Assembly (NCBI GenBank): GCA_024741835.1
Contig: JAENRP010000322.1
Coordinates: forward strand, 1-50,229
Length of the DNA: 50,229 nt
Reading direction: 5' to 3'
DNA from: Diplocarpon mali
Taxonomy: Eukaryota > Ascomycota > Leotiomycetes > Helotiales > Drepanopezizaceae
Shown: positions 41,782-50,229 of the stretch, in pieces
How the letters are laid out: each line of letters opens with the position of its first letter
How positions within the stretch are numbered: the stretch's first letter is position 1
Notes under the pieces: model-generated
Seen by the model: only the letters and a program-made list of their open reading frames with translations
What the model was told of the DNA's origin: nothing
The model's database searches: none
Made by a program: the position numbers and the translations under genes

Positions 41782-44700
41782 TTGCGAAAGTACAACTTAT
41801 TAAAGCTAGATCTTAACTCTTTAATAAGAGAGAAGCAATTCCTAACCTCTTATACTATTAGTATAAATGGACTTAAAGTATTATTATTAGCTTTAATAGA
41901 TACTAGAGCCTTTAGTTACCTATTTTTAAATTATTCCCTTTTTATATATCTTTTAAAAGCAACTAGCTTTAAAATTCTTCCTCTTTTAGCCCTTATTCCT
42001 ATCTATAGATTTTAAAATACTATTTATACATAAGCTATATATTATATACGCTTTTACTTAACAATTGATAGAAGGCGTATTTACAACTACCCTTAGGTTA
42101 TTCTCAACTTAAGCTAGCGTAATACTATTATTAGAGTTAAATGGATACGCAGATTCCGATTTAAACTTAATTTAAAGGAAAACCGATTCGTATAGCCTTT
42201 ATATTACCTCTTATCTCTCTAATTCGAAAAGGAAATCGTTATTTATTTTCCCCCTTTTAAAGGACTTTAGATCTAAGCCGATTACTAAGCTAATATTAAT
42301 TATAAAGAATGGAAAATAGCTATAAATAAAGCTTAATAGATTAATAGAAGATAGTCTTACGTTAATTTAATAGTTTTAGCTAAGCGCAAGATCCCTATTA
42401 TTATTACTAAGCTAGCGCCCTTATTTATAACTAAGCTAGATTTAGGAAAATAGTCTAATATAAATCGACTATATTCTAACCCTATTTGCAAATGCCTTAA
42501 AGTAGCGATTCCTATTTGCGAAATTAATACTAATGCCTTTTATTATAATATAAAGTATAAGAAGATTAAGTTCTTTTAAATTAGTATTTATAAAGTAGAT
42601 AGGATTCTAAAGGAAAGATATAAGCTTAAGAATCTTAATATTAAAAAGCTAATTAACAATCGACTCTTAAAATAGTACTAATCTTTAAGATAAGCCTTTT
42701 TAAAAAGGGATATAAATACCCTCTCTCCTTATTAATACTATAATTATAAGATATAGCTAGAAAGGCCTTTGCCTAACGCCTATTCGCCCTTCTACTATTA
42801 ATCTATTAAAGAGCTTAAGGTTATAAAGGAGTACTTACTTAAGAATTTAAATAAAGGCTTTATTAAGATAAGTATTAGCCCCTTTGCTTTGCTAATGCTA
42901 TTTATAAAGAAGGCCGACGGTAGCCTCTGATTTTATATAGACTACTAGAAGCTAAATGCGCTAACTTAGAAAAACGCTTACCTAATTCTAAGGATAGACG
43001 AGCTTTTAAGGCGAGTATCTAAAGCTAAGATTTTTATAAAATTGGATATTTAAGCCGCTTTTAATCGAATATAAATAGACCTTAAATTAAAGGAATATAC
43101 TACCTTTCGAATAAGGTATAGATCCTATAAATGCAAAGTTCTCCTATTCGGCTTATATAATGGACCTAGTACTTACTAGTAGTATATAAATAATATTCTT
43201 TTAAATTATTTAAATAATTTTCATATAGCTTATTTAAATAATATTTTAATTTATTCTAAAAATGTAAAGGAGCACTAGGATTATATTAAAAAGGTATTGA
43301 AACGACTCTTAAAGGCTAGCCTTTAAGTAGATATTAAGAAGTGCGAGTTTTATATTACTTAAACTTAATATTTCAAATATGTTTTAATAATAACTAGGAT
43401 CGAACTAGACCTTAAAAAGGTCGAACTATTGCGCAATTAGAAGTATTTAAAAACTATTACTAAAGTAAAGTCTTACTTAGGATTTTGCAAATTCTACTAA
43501 TAATTCATTTGCAACTTTAGGCTAATTGCTAAACCCCTTTCTATTTTAACCTAACTGATAGTACCTTAGGATTAGACAGAAGAGTGCCGAATCGCTTTTA
43601 AAGAGCTTTATAAGCAGTTGCTCTCGATTTAGCAGATTTACTATTTTAACCTTGACTTGCTTATAAAGCTGGAAACTGATACTTTTAATAGCATTATTGC
43701 TAAAGTACTTTCTTAGCAATACTCCAATAAGCAATAGTACCTAATTGGCTTCTATTCATATATACTCTTTAGCTTTAAACCTAATTGGGAAATATATAAT
43801 AAGGAACTCTTTACTATTATTAAATCCTACTATAAATAGAGACTTAAGCTTATATCACTTAAAGAGCGAGTTAATATTTACTTAGATTACCGTTCCCTTA
43901 AGTACTTTATAACTACTAAGGTTCTAACTGCGAAATAGTACTAATAGATAGAATTTTTATCTAACTTTAATTTTCAAATTATATATACTCTTAATAAAGA
44001 CAACTAAAAGGCTGATATTCTTAGCCGCTAAAAGCAGGATATGCCGGTTTACAAATAAGCGAAGCTAGATAGCCGATTTTAAGTTTTGATTTCCCTTGCT
44101 TAATTAGACCCTTAAATCAATACTGAACTAGCTAATAAATTTCTTACTAAATCTGCTAAAGGCACCTTTACCCTAATATTAACCGATACTCTTAATTTAA
44201 CCTTAAATCGACCTAAAGATTCCTTTAATTTAATTGAAAAGCTTTATTAAGATAATTGCAAATCCTTTTAAAAGATTCGCGCCAACCTCCCTAAAGACTA
44301 CTCCTTAAAAGACAGATTGCTTTACTTTAAGGAGCAGCTTTGCGTATACTATAATACTCCCTTATATACTTATCTTATTTAAAAAGCTTATAATCAACCT
44401 TTAAGCGCATACCCTAGTAGCTTAAAGACCTATTAGCTACTTACTCTTAAGTACTATTAGGTTAGGATAGGTTCGGACTATAAAAGGTTTATTATAAACT
44501 ATAGACCTTATCAATTCTTATATTCGAAGATAATTAAATAATAAGGCCTTTTACAGCCCCTTCCTATTCCTAATTATCCTATGCAGCACTTATATATAGA
44601 TTTTAAGGATTTCCTTCCTAATAAGCATAGTTTTGATCAAATCCTGGTTTTTATAAACCGACTTAGTAAGAGCGCTATTTTAATCCCTTATTAAAAAGAT

Positions 44701-45660
44701 ATTAATACTTAAGGAACTGCCCGATTGTTTATTTAATAGATATATCGATTTAGCTATACTCTAAAGACAATTATCTTAAACCAAGGCCCTTAATTCGTCT
44801 CTTTATTTTAAAGAAAGTTCTACTATATTATTAGTTTTAAGATCAAACTTTCTATAATATATTATAAGGAGACTAACGGCCAAATAGAGATTATAAATAA
44901 GTATATTAATTTAAAGCTATAGCCTTTTATTAATTACTATTAAGATAATTGGAATAAACTGATTCTATTAATAGATTATGCGCAATCTACTCTCCCTTAT
45001 GCTTCTATTAGTATAACCCTATATTAGCTTAAGTATAGAGTTGCGCTTTAAATAAGTTAGGATTAGATCTCTTTAAATATATTAAGCTTATAAGAGAGAT
45101 TGAACTAAGCAAAAGCTAGGCTAATAGTAGAAAGGATGCATATAGCTTAAGAAGTAGCAAAAGGCAATATAAAACGCACTTAAGAGAAAATGCGTAAGTC
45201 TATAAATTAATACTAAAAGGAGATTGATTAGAAACCTAAAGATATAGTCTACCTTTTAATAAAAAATCTTAAGAACTACCGCCTTAGTAGGAAACTGGCC
45301 AATTAATAAGATAGCCCTTTTAAAGTTCTTAAGAAGGTAGGCAATTTATATTAAATCAAGCTACTTATAGGTTTTATAATATATAATATCTTTGCGCTAA
45401 AGCTACTATTCAAAGATCTATAGAACCCTTTGCTAGGTTAAGAACAACCCTGGCCTACTATAGAAAAGATCGCTAGGTAGGAAGAGTATAAAGTATCTAA
45501 GATACTAGGTATACGCCTATCTTAAGGGAACCTAGAGTACTAGGTCAAATAGACTAATTATAACTTTAATTTAAGTTATTATTACGCCTTAAATTTTATA
45601 AGATCTTTATATAAGATTTGCGACTTTTATTAAGCTAATCCTATAAAGCTAAGACTACCT
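41782..45660 (+). pseudogene. Gypsy-2 pol with chromodomain
   Basis: Frame with remainder 1, i.e. -1 relative to gag, overlapping it near 41780. Protease: uninterrupted 77 codons at 41782-42015 with A-L-I-D-T-R-A (D-T-G-A expected). Reverse transcriptase is 42850-43480 (FIKKADGSL-FYIDY-KLNALT; box Tyr-Leu-Asn-Asn at 43231-43242, both Asp lost). RNase H is 43650-44040. The integrase finger is about 44390-44540 and the core 44580-45060 (first Asp and the Glu kept, second Asp read as Asn). A C-terminal chromodomain at about 45470-45640 reads KILGIRLS-GNLEY-VK-TNYN. The 62-codon minus frame at 43546-43734 is a shadow. Confidence 0.9.
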
Positions 45661-45849
45661 TAGAACTTATAAGCTTAGCTAAAGGCTTAAGAAAGTGATA
45701 TAAATAATTATAATCACTTAGAAGATAATAGGCTAGATGCGAAATAGGTTAATAAACAAATTTAAAAATATAAAAAAAGGAGAAAAATAATAAAAAATAA
45801 AAAAACAATAATATTAAGCCTATTGCCCCCTCCCTTTATAACTCCTCCG

Positions 45850-46750
45850 ACCCCTCCTCCTCTACGCTTAAGGAGACGAGCTCTAACTCCATTTTAAAGC
45901 TAGAGCTCGGCTCTTATTTACGCCTCTGCTTAAAATAACCCCGACCTCCTCTTGCTGCTACTAGCACCGCCCTACTAGCCGCTGCGCCTAACGCTACCCT
46001 TGCTACTATAAGTCCCTCTCCTCTTATAAGAGACTCTACTACTATAGTAGTCCACTCTACTAACATAGTAATAGACCTTAAGAGGCTTAGTATAGTTTAG
46101 CTAGATTGCTTTAATCTTATTAGCTAGGACTTAATAAGGTCGCTACGCTCCTATTAGAAAGTTAGCGATCGATTTAATATTAATTTGAGTTTAACTTATA
46201 GTAACTATCGCTTAGACCCTTTTTAGCTGGCTTACTATAGCTTTAGCTATAGAGCAAAGCTCTATAAGGTTAGCACGCTTAAGTTAAAAGTAGCTAATTA
46301 AAGCCTTTGCGCTAGCTATTAGCAAGAGGTTGATAAGGATCTAGGCGCGCTGGACTGCCTTTTAATAAAGTATCTTACAGTTTCCTACTGAAACCGCTTA
46401 TGTGTTATTATCATCGCTGCCGTCGTCCTCCTCTTGCTGCTAAGTAGCCTTTCCCTACCACTCCTTAAGGGCCGCGGATAGCGCTGCAAACTCCTTACTG
46501 ATATAAGAGGGAAGCTATAAATAAGTATTAGCGCGGCTAAAACTCTGGACTCGATTCGAAGTACTTATAAGAATGCACTCCGCCTTTTGCTCCTAGTACT
46601 AGTAGCACTTCTTACTACGCTTTGATTTAAACTCGCATTTATGCGCAATATTACACATAAGGCGCTATACGCACTAATAGCAGTATATATAGTAGGCTAC
46701 TGCAAAGGCGCCCGATAGCAAGGGAATTGGCATTACGCGTATTAGACGCG
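45850..46750 (-). pseudogene. Antisense Cys-rich reading frame downstream of pol (Gypsy-2)
   Basis: Minus strand, between chromodomain and polypurine tract. From about 46700 a frame reads C-(Y)..C-N-I-A-H-K-C-E-F-K-S-K-R-S-K-K-C, then ..EQKAEC, a zinc-finger-like Cys cluster. It continues SFSRANTYL-LPSYISKEFAALSAALKEW with an acidic E/D run near 46430, then a poorer part to about 45850. Interruptions are TAA/TAG-type. The region is more GC-rich than pol. The plus strand here gives only Pro/Leu-rich noise. Position and orientation copy the antisense frame of Copia-1. Function unknown. Confidence 0.6.
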
Positions 46751-47045
46751 ATTCGACCTTAGACTAGGGTAAACTTACTTATAGTAATTAGTAGTAGTAA
46801 TAGTAATTGTTTCTACTACTATGCATTAGCCTTACGCTATAATAGTAGGGGTAGGGGACCTATACGATTATATATAGTTATTATATTAAAGAAGGAAGAT
46901 CCTATAGGAAGGAAAAACAAATTTGAGTATATAATGCGACTTACGCTAAACCGAATACGGAACGGTCCTATTCGTATAATAACGCGCTAAGTACATTACT
47001 GTACGAAAATCGTCACGACCTACTAACGCTTATAAGCAAGCGTTC

Positions 47046-47062
47046 TCAAAGGGGGGAGGTAG
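47046..47062 (+). other. Gypsy-2 polypurine tract
   Basis: CAAAGGGGGGAGGTAG directly before the 3' LTR. Confidence 0.85.
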
Positions 47063-47369
47063 TATAATAGCCGCACCTCCAATTAGTACAATTACTTAAG
47101 AGTATAGCATTTTAAGGTTTTACAATCTCGATTCGATATAGGGTTATTTTAAATCGACCTCGAAAGTGCAAAAGGATATTCTTACATAATATTACGTAAA
47201 TAGGCAATAGAGCTTTTAACTGCTATATATATAAGGAAGAAGGGCTCTCCCCTAAGGAAGGTTCTCTAACTTCTTCGTTTCTTTCATATTAGACCTATAG
47301 AATACGCCTTTTGCACTACTTCTTACTACCATACTTGATCTCGCACTTCGGTGGTTCTATATCGTTACA
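47063..47369 (+). repeat. Gypsy-2 3' LTR
   Basis: 307 bp, TATAATAGCCGCACC..ATATCGTTACA. It keeps CG dinucleotides lost from the 5' LTR near its end, while its start is more decayed. Confidence 0.93.
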
Positions 47370-47374
47370 TATAC

Positions 47375-48990
47375 CCCTCTCCCTTATTGGCAGACTCGAG
47401 CTCCTTGCCTTTATATAGTCCTAGGGATATGCGATTTTTAGTAATCCAGGGACTAGAAGCTCCTCTCGATTAATAAGGTGCATCGCAGTGCAGTTATTGA
47501 GTAGGGTTGTATTTAAGAGAGCGTAGGACGCTCTAAGGGTAGAGTATATTCCTAGGGTAAAGTCTTTAAAGAGAGTTGGATCTAGTAGGGTAGCTATAAT
47601 CTTGGATTTGCCGCTTCTTAAAGTATTAGTAGATGTTTTTTCCTTAAATTGGTTTATAGGAGCGTATTTAATATAGGAAAGCCTAGCTCAAAGCTCTTTC
47701 TATTCTAAGGAAGCAAGGTTTTCGCGTGCTCTTTTGACCTTGTTAAAGCTAAGAAGGTTTTAAAGCGTACCTTCCTTAGTACTAGTTAAGGCGTATTTCA
47801 GCCTATTACACTCCTTTAGGTTCTAGAAGTGATTTTTAACCTAAGGGCAAGGGCACTTTTTAACGCTCCCCTTGAGAGTCTTCTTCGCCTTGCCTTTACT
47901 TAATGCTTTTAGATTAGTATAATCGCCTACTCCTTTAAGCGAGGCGTATACTCTAAGGGTTGCCTTTAATAAGGAGCTTGCGAGGCTTCGCTCTATCAAG
48001 CTTAAGAACCAATTAATATAATAGACCATATCTTTTCTATACTCTAGACCTAGCTTATTATCTTTAATAAGTTTTGCTTAAATCTGCTAAGATTAAGTAA
48101 GAGCCTAGCGGTAAATTAACTATAGAAACTTTATAATCGCTAGGAAGCCTTAAACCTCTAGGATTCTATATGTTTGTGCTTCCTAGTAGATCTTCCTAAA
48201 GCTAGCAAGCCAGGTCTTCGGGTCCACTTTGCTGCTCCTTATTTCAAAGAGCTTATTATTATAGTCTTCTCGAATTGACTTTATTATACTAACCTTAGAG
48301 GGGGCTAATTCCTTGCGCAAGTGCTCTACGATCTATTGAATTAACAGTTTTCCCGCTTCCTTGCAGTTATATTGCACTGCTCGAAGCAATATAGGGTATA
48401 CTATCTTAATAATCCAATGGTATAACTAAGTATAGGAGCTCCTATTCCTTTTCTAAGCTTCTACTGCGAGATTATATTACTTAACTGCTATTTTATACTC
48501 TAGCGCCATATTATAGGCGGTTGTTTTTACAGGTAGTACTAGAGCTGGCGTTTATTAATCGGTAGCTTCCTACTATTGGTATAACTCGTAGTAGCTTTAT
48601 AATATTCTCTAGTCCTATCCTTCTATTATTTTTTCAAGCTGCGGCAGTTCTAATTCTAGATCCAGCAGATATAGAGCTTCGTTCTTATAGAGCAGAGCTT
48701 GATTTCCCGTCTCTATAGCATACAGTTTAGGGTTATTAACCTGTCTTAGCTTCTCTATATGCTTCTAGAGCCGTAGAAACTCGGCCTGAAACTCTAACTT
48801 AGCGTACCAAATGCGCTATGACTTCCTATCCTAAAGCATAACTCCACTAGAGCTAAGCTCCTAAGCTTCTTTTTACTAGTATTCGCTTATATTAACTAGG
48901 ATAGTAGGGAGTATAGGTTCTATTAGTTGGCTAGGAGCGTTAAAACGTCGAGTTAGGTCGTATAACGCGTATAGGCGAAGGAGAATAGAT
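47375..48990 (-). pseudogene. Copia-1c gag-protease piece
   Basis: Minus-strand N-terminal portion of the Copia-1c polyprotein, continuing at 39819 after removal of Gypsy-2. A 62-codon uninterrupted stretch at 47841-48029 (..WFLSLIERSLASSLLKATLRVY.., ..KKTLKGSVKKC) is genuine gag frame and matches Copia-1b at 13310-13500. The protease-like site lies about 47400-47480. The leader and primer site occupy 48990-49080 (minus strand GTTATTAGCACTATTCGC next to the LTR). Confidence 0.87.
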
Positions 48991-49080
48991 GAAAATAGTA
49001 GTGAAACCTCTTTAAGAAGCCTTTAAACACAGTGGATTTTTAATCGTTTGCTCTTAAGAGTCGCGAATAGTGCTAATAAC

Positions 49081-49252
49081 TATCGTACTATATTTAGAGG
49101 TAGATTCCTAATGGTAGCAGAAGCTTATAAAATTCTAATCTAACTGTATATCTAAGCTCCCTTTATAAAAGTGCTCCGTGGCCACTTCAGGGGTATATTA
49201 CATAAGCCAGTCCTCAGAGGCCTCAGCGCCTGAGGCTCCTTATGGCGCAACA
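49081..49252 (-). repeat. Copia-1c 5' LTR
   Basis: 172 bp, ending GGCGCAACA on the plus strand. Followed by duplication AAAGT (49253-49257). Confidence 0.93.
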
Positions 49253-49950
49253 AAAGTTCTATATAACCCTTAGTATAACGAAAGGTAGTTTATTATTAAA
49301 GGCCTTTATAGGTAGAAGATTATAGAATAACCTATAAATAGTAATAATAGTAAAGGAATTGTTTTCTAAAGATATAATATAACTAATAATATATTTAAAG
49401 AAATATAAGTAAGAACTCTTTAAAGATTTTTCGAATATATAGAAGATGATTTAATAATTAGAACTATAGTTATACAGAGATAAATCGTAGATTAAGATAA
49501 AAGGTAATGATAATAATATTAAGGCTAATAATATAATTAATAAGACGATACTTTTTAAAAAGTATAGCATTAAGAAACCTTATATTAAAACCCTTAATAT
49601 AACTCCTAAGCTTAGCTTATAATTTAATTTGATTAAAGGTAAAAAGAAGGAAGTATTATCTATTAAGTTACCTATCGCCTCTCTGTCTACTACTAACGAA
49701 TCTTTAAAAGATAATAATAATAATAAAAATAAAGATAATAATAATACTATAATATAAGTTTCTCTTTCTATTAGTAAAAGTCGTTATATTATACTAGTAT
49801 TAGTAAGAAGTATAGAGACGCTTATTATATTGAGACCTAGTTCCTCTAATATTAATAGTAAGTTATTAAAAAGATGTAAGCGCTTTATAAAGAAAGTATT
49901 ATTTAATAATAGATCTCCTTACCTATGAAAGAAAATAAAAGGAAATTAAT
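49253..49950 (+). pseudogene. Unidentified decayed coding sequence, second part
   Basis: Continues the frame of 27850-28300 across the Copia-1c insertion. About 230 codons with TAA/TAG stops: FYITLSITKGSLLLKAFIGRR.., VKELFSKDII-LI, a charged stretch (KIKGNDNNIKANN), KPYIKTLNITPKLSL, then an Asn/Asp/Lys-rich low-complexity run (~49705-49745) and a basic C-terminal part (KLLKRCKRFIKKVLFNNRSP). The end is placed near TGA/TAA codons around 49927-49950. No family recognised; not an RT or integrase. Confidence 0.6.
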
Positions 49951-50229
49951 ACTTAAGTTAGCTCTACTTTTATTTATTTTTAAGATTTTATAGTTTACTT
50001 ATGTATTTTATTAATTTCATTTTCTTACTCTTAGGCTTGGTCTATAGGTGAAAAAGCATATATTAAAAAAAAACCTCTTCTTTTTTTTTCTTTCTTTACC
50101 TTTAATAATAATATAGCCTTAGTTTAAGCCTTTTAATATATTAGTTTGCTTATACTTAAGGTTTTACTGATAATAATTAATATACTATTACTTTAACTTA
50201 TATTATTTTACATTCTTTATTATTAATAG
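49951..50229. other. AT-rich tail, no gene seen
   Basis: Contains one more pseudo-palindrome (50026-50050: TACTCTTAGGC..TCTATAGGTG) followed by short A and T runs. The sequence continues beyond the window. Confidence 0.5.

Larger units (their letters stand above)
39820..47369 (+). mobile_element. Gypsy-2, full-length Ty3/gypsy chromovirus
   Basis: 7,550 bp with 307-bp LTRs (39820-40126 and 47063-47369) and duplication TATAC (39815-39819 and 47370-47374). It has a self-priming-type leader, gag in frame 2 and pol in frame 1. Pol order is protease, RT, RNase H, integrase, and a C-terminal chromodomain. A ~1.4-kb downstream region with an antisense Cys-rich frame and a strong polypurine tract follow. 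Decayed by RIP. It belongs with the fungal Tf1/Maggy-type chromoviruses. Confidence 0.94.
28301..49252 (-). mobile_element. Copia-1c, Ty1/copia element carrying two nested elements
   Basis: 172-bp LTRs at 28301-28472 and 49081-49252, duplication AAAGT (28296-28300 and 49253-49257). Coding is minus, inverted relative to Copia-1b. It is interrupted by Copia-2b (30070-36252) in the RNase H region and by Gypsy-2 (39820-47369) in the protease-integrase linker. Deleting both with their duplications (ACTAT, TATAC) restores a sequence collinear with Copia-1b. Without inserts it is about 7.2 kb. Confidence 0.93.

Overview
The window is a nest of LTR retrotransposons from a filamentous ascomycete (Pezizomycotina), almost certainly an AT-rich heterochromatic block worked over by repeat-induced point mutation (RIP). 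Nearly every element reading frame can still be followed through long stretches but is broken by TAA/TAG where CAA/CAG is expected. LTR ends TG..CA have become TA..TA, and Cys and Asp codons have drifted to Tyr and Asn. I see no intact host gene, rRNA, tRNA or CRISPR array. I cannot name the species.

Layout, resolved with target-site duplications (TSDs). (1) 1-517: TRIM-1, a 517-bp miniature LTR element that is unmutated and has identical LTRs. It sits inside Copia-1a (518-3370, minus strand, running off the left edge). (2) Copia-1a abuts the integrase of an autonomous Gypsy-1 (minus strand; 3371-3993 plus 21195-27628). (3) That integrase is split by Gypsy-1N (3994-21194, TSD ATAT), a non-autonomous array LTR-internal-LTR-internal-LTR. 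Its first internal part holds Copia-2a (4737-10880, TSD GTAAA, minus). Its middle LTR holds Copia-1b (12095-19315, TSD ATAAC, plus). (4) 27850-28300 and 49253-49950 are two halves of one unidentified decayed reading frame, split by Copia-1c (28301-49252, TSD AAAGT, minus). Copia-1c itself carries Copia-2b (30070-36252, TSD ACTAT, plus) and a chromodomain element, Gypsy-2 (39820-47369, TSD TATAC, plus).

How the parts relate: Copia-1, Copia-2, Gypsy-1 and Gypsy-2 each encoded gag, protease, integrase and reverse transcriptase/RNase H. TRIM-1 and Gypsy-1N are non-coding parasites that keep only the cis signals (LTR, primer-binding site, polypurine tract or leader) of Copia-1 and Gypsy-1 respectively. 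Relative order of insertion: unidentified frame and Gypsy-1 oldest, then Gypsy-1N and Copia-1a/1c, then Copia-1b/2a/2b and Gypsy-2, with TRIM-1 the youngest-looking.

Most unusual signals: a roughly 25-bp pseudo-palindrome scattered through unrelated element families and expanded into in-frame peptide repeats in Copia-2; antisense Cys-rich reading frames downstream of pol in both Copia-1 and Gypsy-2; a Tf1-like self-priming geometry in Gypsy-2; half-tRNA (initiator-Met anticodon arm) primer sites in Copia-2 and TRIM-1; and evidence that TRIM-1 borrows the Copia-1 machinery.
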